Positions 44,585 to 55,297 of a DNA stretch of 64,000 nucleotides are shown piece by piece (positions within the stretch are counted from its first letter, which is position 1; each line of letters begins with the position of its first letter). The notes below the pieces were generated by a model. The model searched no databases. It worked only from the letters and a program-made list of their open reading frames with translations, and was not told the origin of the DNA. The stretch is from Climacium dendroides (taxonomy: Eukaryota > Streptophyta > Bryopsida > Hypnales > Climaciaceae). Position numbers and translations under genes: made by a program. Location of the stretch: positions 27,111,538-27,175,537 of the forward strand of contig OX467091.1 of NCBI GenBank assembly GCA_950106755.1, read 5' to 3'.

Positions 44585-46771
44585 CTAATGCTTTGGCTTC
44601 CGTCCTTTCCTCGAGCGGCTTCCCGCCTGACTGGTTGGCGTCCCCTTCATACTTTTAGCTGGAGTCGTTTTCGTTGTTGCTCGAGTCTGGATATGGCGCG
44701 TTGCGGGAGACGGATCGCTGTCTTCCTCAGTTCCGGAAGTGGAGTGAGCACTCTCTTCCTCGGAATCTTCAATGACTTGAACTTCCTTCTCCTTCTCTGG
44801 CGGTGTATCCTCTAGTGTCGCGGGTTTGCTTCTCTTTTCCGGTGTGGTCTCTTGCATGTGGAAAAATCCTTTCGGATTAGTCCGAGCCGGATTGGTCATT
44901 CCACCGATCCGGTTGATGAGGTCTCTTCTAACTTGCTGTCCTAGAACTTTGAATGTCCCCCTCATAAGGTTTGGCACCGTTTGCGACTTGGAAATTTCCG
45001 GGGTCGAGACTTTGGATGGTACCGGAACCGATTTCACGTTGGACTCAGGTTTTGGTTCCGAAGCTGGCTTCAAATTTAGCTCTGTCATCCGCATCTTGCT
45101 GGCGGTAGGCTCAATTGGTGTGAGTATCCCTCTCAATCCCTCCATTCAAGTTGCACAATCCGCTACCGGCCTCCCTGGAGTACCCGGGACAAAAGGAAGT
45201 TCCGGAAAGGTTGAGAAATCCATCACCTGATTCGAATCAATGGCCGCCAATAGCTGCCGGAGCTCCCCCAAAACTCGCTCTATCTTAGTAGTGAAGTCCA
45301 CGAGGATGGTCACTATCTTGGTCCCGGTGATGTGGCCTTCCGATATCATCTTCGAGTCAAATAAACCGCTTTCGTGATGACGTCAACTTTGATGTCGATT
45401 GCTTCAGATAGGTTCTTGACAAGAACGAGAGCCTCCTTCTCTTTCTCCTTCAAAGCTGCCATCTCCCCTTCCGCCCAATTCAATCGGGCCTAGAGTTGGT
45501 TCCATTCTGCCTCCAACTCTTGAATCCAGTCCTCCCTTCTCTTTAGATCTTCCGGCTTGGGCAGTCGCTTGATGGCTTCCACAATCTGATCCGGTTCCAC
45601 CTTCAAAACTTCCGCGGTGTCTATCACTAGATCTGCCAAGCTGTCATGGAATACCTTGGTCTTGCGTATCCATTCGAACCCAACATTGAAAAATACTGAT
45701 TCAGTTTCCACTTCCGGTCCTTTACTTGACTCCCCCCTCTCCATCGCCGATGGCTTGAATCGCGACCCCGGATCGGTTGACTTTTTCTTCTTGTTCCTCG
45801 GATCGGTCAAGTGTTCCTTGGGGAGTTCTTCCGGATCTGACTCAACCAGATCTTCCGCTTCCTCCCCAGAAAGTCCGTATGACAGAATCGCCTTTCTAGT
45901 GTCATACTAGATTACTTCCGCCGCGCTCAAAAGTTCCTACTGATGGTATAAATGGAACAAGTAGGTGCTAACTGGACTTGCCTTTGCTCGGGTTACATGA
46001 TCCGCTAATTTAGCAACTATCTCGGCTATGACTCTACCCCAGTGCACCACTCGGTTCTCTATAGCCCTGAAAATAGTATTGGCCACCGTAATGGTAACCC
46101 GTGTAGGTTTTTCCGGGTATAGGATGGGGATGAGGAATTCTAGTATCCGCCTACACTACAAGAGAAACGTGTCCTAAATGACAAAAATCAGCCCCTCCTA
46201 AATGACAGAAATTTGACAAGTTTCTATCAATTAGGACAAAAAACCGTCCGAATTGACAGAAAATTGTCCAAATTGACAAAAAACTGTCAATTTTCAGTCA
46301 ATTAGGGAGGGTTGATTTTTGTCATTTAGGACCAATTTCTGTCATTTAGGACCAATTTCTGTCATTTCGGATATGTTTTCTTATAGTGCTATGTCTCTCG
46401 TCCTTGCATTCGCTAATAGCGAATCCATCCTAAGGGTTTGCAGACCCTGTGAACTTTCCGGCTACAAAACGGTCCGTCCTTGACGCTAACCCGTTTTTGT
46501 TCTTTCGGAACTGATAGACATCCGCCCAGATGTCCTCAGTCCACGTGATTGGCCATCCTCTCAGAGTGAGCTCATACTGATTCGAAACACTATGAAGTAG
46601 CTCCTGGATCATATCCTTACTCTTAAGGTTCCATGGTCGGTGTAATAGACCGACACACCCTAACTTAGTCAAATCTTCCTCTAACTGCTTGTATAGTTCC
46701 AAATTGTCCGGAATAGCCGGAGAGATAACCCGGGTAGATACTGCTACCTTCCGTACCGGTCTGGATGCTAT
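44585..46771 (-). pseudogene. ORF1 of the GTAGG solo LTR (start codon lost)
   Basis: The start that is ATG in the 18718 copy is ATA here (46771-46769). It then reads ELYKQLEEDLTKLGCVGLL, HRPWNLKSKDMIQELLHSVS, TDRFVAGKFTGSANP, is interrupted by a MITE at 46154-46388, and continues through ANTIF, TYLFHLYHQ-stop-ELLS, EVI-stop-YDT, MERGESSKGPEVETE, MEGLRGILTPIEP to KGRKPKH and stop. Two TAGs coincide with those in the 17244-18718 copy. The C-terminal half is an acidic, Thr/Ser-rich tail ending in basic residues. Confidence 0.78.
46154..46388. mobile_element. CACTA-type MITE, 235 bp, TSD CTA
   Basis: CACTACAAGAGAAACGTG at the left, TTTTCTTATAGTG at the right, CTA on both sides. The empty site is visible in the ORF1 copy near 18327-18340 (agtatccgcttatgtctc), confirming the insertion. 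Interior units such as ctaaatgacaga and aattgacag repeat. Confidence 0.92.
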
Positions 46772-47202
46772 AAGACCTAAGTAAGAACGAGAGAAGAGTA
46801 ACCCTACTTCAGTCGCTAACTCACCACTCTTTCTCTCAACTACTCACATGGATAGTCTTGAAAAAACAAAACAAGAAGGTAAAGAGGAAAACCCTAGGCA
46901 AACAGCTTAAATACTAAATCGTCTTTTTACGGAAATCAAAACAACGGCTACAGGTCCGTTGTACTAACGGTATCCTACTCCCGTAGCTATGAGGTCTATA
47001 TGGTAGGTTCCTGTGTTCCGGGTAAATCCGGATTCCGGATCCGGATAAGTTTCGGTTACGGGTTTTGCCGGAACTCTTATTTCCTAATTTGGGTTATCTC
47101 ACACAAAAATCACGTTCTAACTATAATTTTTTTTTATTTTTCCCTATTATTCTCACCTAATTCTTGTATCCTCGATCCGTTTCCGGATTCCGGATTCCTA
47201 TA
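46772..47202 (-). promoter_or_regulatory. Promoter and leader segment of the GTAGG solo LTR
   Basis: Matches 18719-19138 and 24922-25366 along its length (for example caggaacctaccatatag and ggataccgttagtacaac on the minus strand). The LTR start has decayed from TG to TA. Confidence 0.8.
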
Positions 47203-47571
47203 GTAGGTCTTCAGCTCCCTGCCTTAAATCCAATACGCGGATCCTTCTTGATTCAAAGGTAAAACTCGATTCCAGTTATTATTGCTAGGGAACTAGATAT
47301 AAGAAAGACGGATTAGCTACCGGGTTTTTTGGTTCTGGTCTTGACTGTGAATAGATTGTAGATAGTGTAAAGGAGAGAGAAATGAAGGGAGAGGTAGAAT
47401 TAGGCTTAGGATAGAATAGGATGAATTTTCTAGGGTTTTCGTGATAACTATTGTCTGTACTTCCGGACATTAAGAAGTTTACTAACTAAATCTCTGTAGG
47501 AACAATAAATGGGTCATTTTAGGACCATTTCTAATCTTAGAGAAGCAACCTAATTTTCCTGTGCTACGACA
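47203..47571 (+). repeat. LTR 3' arm V, right half
   Basis: Continues from 41373 across the GTAGG site. It holds gtaggaacaataaatggg, homologous to the gtgggaacgatac block in other arms, and ends tgtgctacgaca at 47571, followed by TGCAT. Confidence 0.75.
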
Positions 47572-49464
47572 TGCATCGAAGAGGTGCACTGCCTATACAC
47601 CATGCTCTCTAACGTCTTAATGCATGTCTACTAACTTCTGCTACTTTTTGTAGATGAAGTCCTATTGATGGCCTAAGTTAATATTTTTGAGGGTGGTTGT
47701 GGGTGTCTATAGACCATGGAAAAAGATCGTGCTCCACTTGATGCTGAAGTAAAGAAGGAGGTGAAGAAACTTCAAAATGAGAAGCGTAGATCCCGACCTA
47801 ATAATGCCAAAGACATAGAAGAAGTGTGCTGTTGTGTGACAGAAATGGAGCGAAATCTCACCCGACACATAGAGACCATGAATGCATTCTAGAAGCGCTT
47901 GGAGGATATGATGCGTGAGTTTCTTCAAGGTCGAGGTGTGAAAATAGGCAATGCACCTGATGTTGGAGTGGGAACACTAGCATCATCCACGAAGATAATG
48001 GAAACATCAGCTTTGACCTTGACTATTGTGGACCTCAACACACTCAATGAGGATGAGGTTGTTCTTCCTGTAGTCATCCTTGTGGTTGCACCGAAGCCAA
48101 CAGTTGAAGCTGTGACTATACCCACTATCGTTGTCATTGTTGCCAACGTTGGCATGCAAGAGGATGTCATTGCCGACGTTGCTACAATAGCAGTAAAGAA
48201 CATGAAGTCTTAGAAGGATGTTTGTGATGTTCAGGAAGCGGAAGATGATGAAGAAGAACAAGATGTGTATGCAATTGAGGGGTAGCCATCCGTACCTGAG
48301 ATGATTAAAGACATCCAGAACTTGACAGCAAACCATGTAAATGATCGTTAGTTGGACTCTTCAAAATGAAAGGAATTGTAATCTTAAGTTTTTGGAATGT
48401 TCTTTGTGCAAGTGGTTTTGTCATTGCTGTAGCCTAGGATGTTTGTATGTATCTATAGTTCGTGGACAGGATGCCTTTCTAAAATGAAACACTACAAGAG
48501 AAACTGTCCAAATTGACAGAAACTGATCCTAATTGACAGAAATCAACTAGTCCTAATTGATAGAAATCAACTAGTCCTAATTGATAGATAATTGACAGGA
48601 TTTTGTCAATTTGAACAATTTTCAGTCAATTCGGACAATTTTTTGTCTAGAGTGACAGAAACTTGTCAATTTTCTGTCAATTAGGATCAGTTTCTCTTGT
48701 AGTGAAAAGAGTGTCTTTGCGGACACTATGTCGGACGTCAACTTCAACGTGAACAAATGTTTGCCAAAACGTAATGACATTTGGCGAATTATCATGTGAA
48801 ATTGAGTTCAGTGAATGGAACTTTAAAGGACCTATAAGGGTCAAGTACTTATGAATTGTAGGTAATAGTTGAAATTGGTGTTGAGGAGTGTGAACGACGG
48901 AGTGTTTGCCATGTAAGTTATAAATGGAAATGTAAGTTCCTATTCTGCAAATATGAAGTATAATGCATGTATTGGCTATGTTGTTGCAGGAGGCTATAGA
49001 AGGCCACAGCCTCTCATTAGGTCACCCTCCACGTTCTAAAAGGGCACAGAAGGTAGTAAGTCCGGTCAGCAAATTGCAAAGACTAGAGGAGCTAAGGTGG
49101 TCAAGCTTGCACGAGTTGCAAAAGTGAGCAATAGTGTAGTCAGTGGTGACTATATTTATAATTTCTTGTAGTAGCATTTCTTCCCGTTGTGGCAATTGAA
49201 AAAAGGTAGTAGGAACTTGCAATAGTCTTTCCAAAATTGAGGCACACTAAACAATTGATTATATGCGTATGGTGAATCTCTGATGCAGGTTGGCACTAGT
49301 AAGAAAGCGGAAGGTGCTCGTAAGAAACCGTAGGTACTGTGTGACTTCGATAGTTATGTTGCTTAAAATTGTGAGTACTGTTTTAGAAGACTTGAATATG
49401 AACGTGCGACCTTTGTTTGTCTTGCAACAAATAAACATAGTCAATGACTTTCAAAATATAGGGT
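47572..49464 (+). pseudogene. Family X remnant, copy 3
   Basis: A degenerate coding region from 47716: MEKDRAPLDAEVKKEVKKLQ, VTEMERNLTRHIETMNAF, KRLEDMMREFLQGRG, a Val/Thr-rich section, then EAEDDEEEQDVYAIEG, with several stops. It resembles in layout the charged helix plus tail of the exon at 993-2003. A MITE (48490-48704) interrupts it. From 48720 to 49464 there are short exon-like pieces without a clear product. Confidence 0.4.
48490..48704. mobile_element. CACTA-type MITE, 215 bp, TSD AAA
   Basis: CACTACAAGAGAAACTGTCC and AGTTTCTCTTGTAGTG form the ends and AAA lies on each side. Interior words (aattgacagaaa) are shared with the 46154-46388 MITE, so the two are the same family. Confidence 0.9.
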
Positions 49465-49724
49465 TGTCGTAGCACAGGAAAGTCAGATTGCTTCTCTAAG
49501 ACCGGAAATGATCCTAAAGTGACTCGTTTATTGTTCCCATAGAGATTTAGTTGGCAGAATACTTAATGTCCGGAAAAGAGGAAATTGGTTATTATAGCAA
49601 AACCCAAGAAAACCTACTCAAATCCGGTTAAGGATCCAAACATAACTACTTTATTCTATCCCAATCCTAATTCTTCACTTTCTCCTATCCTTACACTATC
49701 TACAATCTACTTATAGTTAATTGA
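49465..49724 (-). repeat. LTR 3' end fragment
   Basis: Plus strand begins TGTCGTAGCACAGGAAAG, the complement of the shared LTR end, and carries the complement of the gtgggaac...gagtcac block (gtgactcgtttattgttccc). It is truncated at about 49724. Confidence 0.75.
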
Positions 49725-50052
49725 GCGGATCGGTGGAATAACTAATCTGGCTCAGACAAATCCGGATAGTTTCACGCACATGCAAGAGACTACACCAAAG
49801 AAGGAGAGCGAACCAATGACACTAGAGGAGACGCCGCCGGAAAAGGGGACAGAGGTCCAAGTCATTGAAGACTCTAAGGAAGAGAGTGCTCATTCCACGT
49901 CTGGATCGAAGGGGGATAGCGATCTGTCTCCAGCACGGCGCCACATTCAAACCTAGGCAGCAACAAAGACGACTCCGATGAAGAGTGTTAAAGGGACACT
50001 AACTAGTCATGCAGGCAACCGCTCGAAGAAGACTCGAAAGGTGAGACAATAG
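49725..50052 (+). pseudogene. ORF1 C-terminal fragment
   Basis: Reads IERIGGITNLAQTNPDSFTH, EETPPEKGTEVQVIEDS, KEESAHSTSGSKGDSDLSPA and RSKKTRKVRQ before the stop, matching the end of the ORF1 copies at 15589-16066 and 44585-46771. A TAG near 49954 (QT-stop-AAT) is probably from CGG/CAG decay. Confidence 0.75.
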
Positions 50053-51279
50053 TGTTTTAGAAACAAATAGTTTGAATCCGAAACGGGTTTCCAAGCGTAG
50101 GCCCGAGTTTCAGATTTTTAGGCAAGGAATCTCTAATTTTCTCGAGGCAATTAGCACTGATCTCTCCGGATATTCTGGGTGTGCGGTGATTGGTTGCTTG
50201 GATTTCCGGGTGCCTTTTGGGATGTTTTTGGATGTTGACTTTTGGTTTCCTATTAGTATTTAATAGTAGACAAGTTAGTTGTCATGTATTCCATCCTAGC
50301 GCTTTCATGTATGTCATTTCACTTCCCTTCTTTAATCCAAGTAAGTTAGGATACTACTAGCTTGGCTTTGTATACAGAGTTATAGCTGGTGTATGTGTAT
50401 ATGTGCATGTGTGTATCTAGATATTGTAGTGAGAGAAAGACGGGTGAGGAGGAATCCGGGTTTTGGATGACGGAACTCTTGGGTGTTGGAATAGTTATGA
50501 GGAGATGCAATTTGGGTGAAGGAGTGTGAGCATAATGTGCCTTTAAATCGCTATAACGGCAATCCGGATAGAGAAGTAGAAGTTCATGCGAGTCCGAAAT
50601 CAAGGAGGTTCCATGCGAAGATAAGCAACCACCATAAGAAATAATCTACTGCTACTCCAAAAGGTCTACCAACCTTCACGTCAATACGCTAACCTTCCAT
50701 TTACATTCTACCCCCTTAAATCTGAAAGTTTGGATTTGTCGTTGTAGTAAAAGGGGTGTTAGAATTCCTTTGTATGACCTATCTCCGAATCAGCCAATCC
50801 GGAAACTGTGAAAAAATACTTCCTCCTCCTCATAATGCAACTCTGTCATTTGAATATATTACTAATTAGATTCAGAGTATAGAGATCTTAGATAAACGAG
50901 TAGTAAGTCCCCACCCCTTTTTAGATCAAGGGTGGACCCTTTGAGGATTTAGAGGCAAAAACCCTAAACCCTAAACCCTTAAACCTCTAAACCCTAAACC
51001 CTAAACCCTAAAATTAGAGGCAACAAAAACCATTAGTGGAAGAAGACGGAACCAGGTTTTGTGTGTGTTCTGGATACGAATCGGAATCTAGAAAGTCTTG
51101 ATTTTCCGGAACATAGTACAGAAGTAGTGAGAAGTAAGAGTGACTTGGAAAGAAGTAGTGACGGTCCGGAAGTCTCTAAATCAATGGCATCATACTAGAA
51201 TTCCCTAGAATGATAACTCGTGTCATCCTGCAACAATTTGTTGTTGTAAAGATACTTATGGCTAACTGCGCGTATGACA
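50053..51279 (+). repeat. LTR 3' arm of the Y family, with an interstitial telomere insertion
   Basis: Related to 16067-17243 throughout: attagtatttaatag (TATA-like, about 50251), tcgttgtagtaaaagggg (about 50743), tccccaccccttttt, gctaactgcgcgtatgaca at the end (51279). Divergence is higher than between the other arms. A block of (CCCTAAA)n is inserted at 50959-51012. Confidence 0.8.
50959..51013. repeat. Interstitial telomeric repeat (CCCTAAA)n with 10-bp flanking duplication
   Basis: CCCTAAA occurs in two runs separated by cccttaaacctctaaa. The sequence TTAGAGGCAA is present immediately before (50949-50958) and after (51014-51023); the homologous arm at about 16980-17000 has it once (cagaggcaacaaaaacc). 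The repeat unit is the plant type. Confidence 0.9.
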
Positions 51280-52906
51280 CGCAAGGAGCCTTTAGCTGAA
51301 ATACTAACTCATACTACAACAACGGCCTATTGGTTTAATCCAGATCCTTGGCAGAGTCCGGAATGGCTAAATTAGAATGTTGTCACCTTCTCTTCGTGAT
51401 TCCGGTTAAAGCTGAAATTATCAACTAAGAAATAGAAGCTACCTTGGAATAGTCAACGGTTGTACTTCAGACGTAATTGGGACTATTAACACCAACGGAA
51501 AACACGAACCGATCACACTTGAAATTTGAAAAATATCCTCATACGCAGTCTCATTTCAATGGTCCAAGAATCTAGATACTTCCAATATCTGGGCACACTC
51601 CCTCCTTACTTATTCCTGCAATTTCTACAAAACATACATCAATGGGATCAACCATCAAAGTACACGCCGCCACCTCAAACGTGAATAAAAAAATACTGAC
51701 TTGAATTGCATAATGCTAGGATGACAAAGTTTGAAAATGCACACTAACAAACTAAAATCCAACTTCTGAATACGTTACAACCCAAGGGAATAAGAATCTA
51801 ACCACAAAGGAATGACACATGCCATTTGCCTTATCACACTCTTGGTTGACTTTCACTAAAGTCCAAAACTAGCCGCAAAAATTGGATCTCAGATCCGAAA
51901 AACCCGGATCCAAAGAATCAAAACTACCTACTCACCTAAAAGCAACTTATAAAATGCTTCTCATCAAAAACTTAGGTTTTTAGCCACCACCCTAACTATC
52001 CAACTCTACTCTAAAGTTACTTCTTTTGGCGTTTGGCTAGAGTCTCCTGTGACTTGGCGGCAGCCCTCCTTGCTAGCTGTTTCTAGACAAAACCAAAAAA
52101 ACCTAGATCCGGTTTATCCTACATTTCTACTCAAAAGCAACTAGCTAGCTACTTCCTACCCATAAACTTTAAGCTACGAGCCACCTTCCCACTACGTGGT
52201 AACTTCCACAAAAAGTAGATCTCAGATCCAAAATTTCTGGATCTGGGTGGTCCAGATTCATTCTAACAAAAAAATAACTAGCAAATAACTTCCTTCCTAC
52301 CCAAAACTTAAGTTCTCATCCTTCTACCTACTTCAGGTCCTAAAATAACTACAACTACTTTTTCAACTACTTTAGAAGTGCCTCCACTCAATTCCCCTTA
52401 CGCGCTAAAAAGAGACTAGTTCCAAGTCCGGGTCCTCATCCAGTTCTGGTTCTTTATTCGACTCAATCTAGCTTTCCTCCTTCTTTGTATTCTCTAAAGA
52501 CTCATTTTCCTCTAATTCAAACTCAATGGGCGGACTTAACTCCCGTGCTCATTTTTGAATTGTATTCCACTTCCCCGCACTTATCCCCTTTGAGAATTGA
52601 CCGGATTGCTTTCTAATTTTCGGTTAAGACAGAGAAATCTATCTTTTCTTCTTAACCATTTTATCTCAATTGAGATACCCTACATTTGCTAATCCATAAT
52701 CTTAGTAATCTATCTACTTCTACCCCACAAAAATAAAATATTTTACTAAGGATGGAGTTCTTACTTCTAATTCTACTTTAAAATAATAAAATCCGGTTTT
52801 CTATGTCGCAACAAGGGTACTAATAGTGACTAGGGGTTTTGACGTCAAAGGAGTTGGCCACATTCTCCTACCCACATCCATCCAATCATATTGTTCTCAT
52901 TGGAAT
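51280..52906 (-). repeat. Degenerate LTR arm(s) with an ORF1 C-terminal trace
   Basis: On the minus strand: an ORF1-like basic tail (ARRAAAKSQETLAKRQKK, ending near 52019), then GGATCTGAGATCC (51884-51896) and the GGCCGTTGTTGTAGTATGAG block near 51310. A second GGATCTGAGATC-type motif at about 52216-52229 suggests two overlapping arms. No intact gene. Confidence 0.6.
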
Positions 52907-53533
52907 CACTACAAGAAAATGGTGTTCAAGTCAACAAAAAATTAACAATTTTTTGTTAAGAAGACATGCCCCTCACACACTAGTGATATAAGAGAGGTGA
53001 CTTTGGTGACATATGAAAAGAGAAGATAAGCTCTTTATACAAATAGGGTGATAAAAAACCAAAACAAACCATATGGGATATGTGAATCATTCATAGTCTT
53101 AATTCACATATCCCATATGGTTTGTTGTACCTTCTACCATCCCATTTCTATAAAGAAATTGTCTTCTCTACTCTTTCATCACCAAAGTCACCTCTCTTCT
53201 ATCTCTAAATTCTAAGTTTTAAGAAACTTGTCTTTTAAATTAATTGTAAGGTTCAATTTTCTTCTAATTAAATTGTAAAGTTTAATTTTTGGTCTTATTT
53301 ATGTGTTGTTTTTGGCCTGTATGGATTGGTTCTCGGCTTGCCATGTGGCAGCCATTCATTGAGCAATTTTGAAAATGAATTAATATTATTATTTTTCTGA
53401 TTTGACTACCATAACAAAATGAGCAATAATTTTTTGTTAGGTACTGTCCAAGACAACGTGACCACGGATACAAATGCCCTCAACACTTTTTTGTTAATCT
53501 TTTGTTGATATGGTCACTGTTTTTTTACTAGTG
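52907..53533. mobile_element. CACTA-type element, 627 bp, TSD AAT, with nested foldback
   Basis: Begins CACTACAAGAAAATGG, ends TTTTTTTACTAGTG, flanked by AAT. Inside, 52989-53200 forms a long hairpin: TAAGAGAGGTGACTTTGGTG pairs with CACCAAAGTCACCTCTCTT, and ACCATATGGGATATGTGAAT pairs with ATTCACATATCCCATATGGT. The foldback may be a separate insertion. Confidence 0.85.
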
Positions 53534-55297
53534 AATATGTTGTGAACTGAGCACGGAACTTTTTTGGTAATGAAAAAGCGGTTCTTGACATAGTCTTAGC
53601 AAAACCAAAGTGCAATGCATGTGCTTCTACTCTTGCCTGTAGTCCATGTCGAATACTTGAAGTTCATTATTTTTGTCTTTTCAAACACTTTAGGGAATAA
53701 CACATGCGCAAGCACTTATATGTATGTACATCAAAGGAGATGCTAGAACGGACAAATTGAAGTGCAGGTGGACATCGGTCTTCATATTCTTCTATTTGAA
53801 ATAACATCAATTTCGACATTGTAGTGCCCTTGTGCATGATGCTTGCAATGGTATCTTTTCTCTCCCCCCCGTTCTATATAATACGTCTTTGCCAACGATG
53901 ATGTCAAAGACAACGTCTTCTCAAACACCACCTTATCACAGTGAATGTGTTAGCATATGTTGGTGGAAACAGTGAATTCAGTACCCAAGCATGCCACTTT
54001 GGCAAAGAATATGTCCACGTTTGATTTCAATGGGGGCCACGTCATCTTTTTTTGAACGGCCATGTCATATTCCACGTCACAAAGTAGTTGGATGAAAAGT
54101 TATCCTGCGTGGCCCTACCTGCCAACAAAATGTCTACATGGAAGACAAAAGTCCTCCACATGGCTAGTTCTAGCTAATTTTTGTGCCCTTGTTTACTTTG
54201 ATGTTACAACCCTAAATATTCAAATGTGCCACGTTCTTTTATCACTGCATCACGTTTTTCACGCGTCAACTATGACAAATTTCATTGGATGTCAAAGTTG
54301 ACTAGTGGCCTGTCATAAGAAACGCACAACGAAGTTTTTCTTGACGTTACAAAAAACCCAGGTTTCTTATAGTGGCAATTTATAACCTTGATTGCAGTTC
54401 TTTTTGCTCGACTCAATGATGATTGATCTCATTCTTTACTATTTTGAGGAGCCAAATGTTTGCCATCAACTGACACTCTATTTCAGCAGAGGATTGTTAG
54501 AGGTCGTTGGTGATCTCTCAAGTCCAAGTTAGTTGGAGGCAAACTTCCGTTTGTAAACAATGTGAATACGACGCTACCCAAAACATCTACTCAAGGGGGT
54601 AGATCTCCTTTCGCATTTGAGGGTCTTCAAAGTGTTCGCAAGTAAAGGAGGAAGGATAGTGCATCTTAGAGTCTAGGCTTCTTTGATGTGGTGGACTTTG
54701 CAAGTGGTCCACACTATTATTCTTGTTGCAAGGATATCTTTAGAAGCTTGGCCAAATTGAAAGCATTGGAAGCAATGAAGAGCAATTATATAGCCCCATA
54801 GTAATACTTAAGTGAGTGAAAAAGTTTTCAAAGCCTTGGGTCTTTGAAAGTATTTACTATTAATAGAATGTTCTTTCAAGTACAAAAAAAATATATAGAA
54901 AAGTAGAGTGCTTGGTGTATAGTAAGCCTCTACGTTCCTACACACATTTCTAAAAATTGAACAATTTATAATTCATTCACTACAAGTAACAATGTGAGTT
55001 ACAATTACATATTCTTCATGTATTTGATTTCTTTAGTAAATCAAACTTTTATGAATTCATTGCCTACTTACTTGGTTTTCTAAAGCTCAAGTATTTCCTT
55101 GCACATTATTTCAAAAAGTCATTCCTCTCAATTTTATCCAGGTGGGTCCACATGTCATTTGAAATTGGTAAGGTCAATGCGCTTGAGAACTTCTATTTAT
55201 CGTTGGTCTCAACAACTATTGCTTTAATGGAGCTTTCCACTCATGTTTTCAAAGTCTCAAAATGACCACTTTGTCTCAATTTAGTGAATAAGGCCTT
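53534..55297 (+). pseudogene. Family X remnant, tail, with terminal motif
   Basis: Scattered similarity to the family X 3' end: SLAKLKALEAMKSNY near 54745 (compare KILKAIEVLKS at 4410), then AT-rich 3' flank and the terminus GTCTCAATTTAGTGAATAAG followed by GCCTT (55273-55297). A lone CACTA-like right end (tttcttatagtg, 54364-54375) has no partner that I could find. Confidence 0.45.

Larger units (their letters stand above)
41374..47202 (-). mobile_element. Solo LTR of the Y family, TSD GTAGG, encoding ORF1
   Basis: GTAGG occurs at 41369-41373 and 47203-47207, and the flanks join into LTR arm V. Minus strand: degenerate start TATAGGAATCCGG at 47202, promoter segment to about 46772, ORF1 (46771-44585), 3' arm ending GCGTATGACA at 41374. 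Two elements are nested: a CACTA-type element (41512-43535) and a 235-bp MITE (46154-46388). Without them it is about 3.56 kb. It has no gag, pol or internal LTR boundary. Confidence 0.88.

Noticed and set aside
50959..51013. True chromosome end
   Set aside because: The telomere repeats are few, interrupted and embedded in an LTR arm with a target duplication.
54364..54375. Complete CACTA-type element ending at tttcttatagtg
   Set aside because: No matching left end with a TSD was found; it may be a solitary or truncated end.
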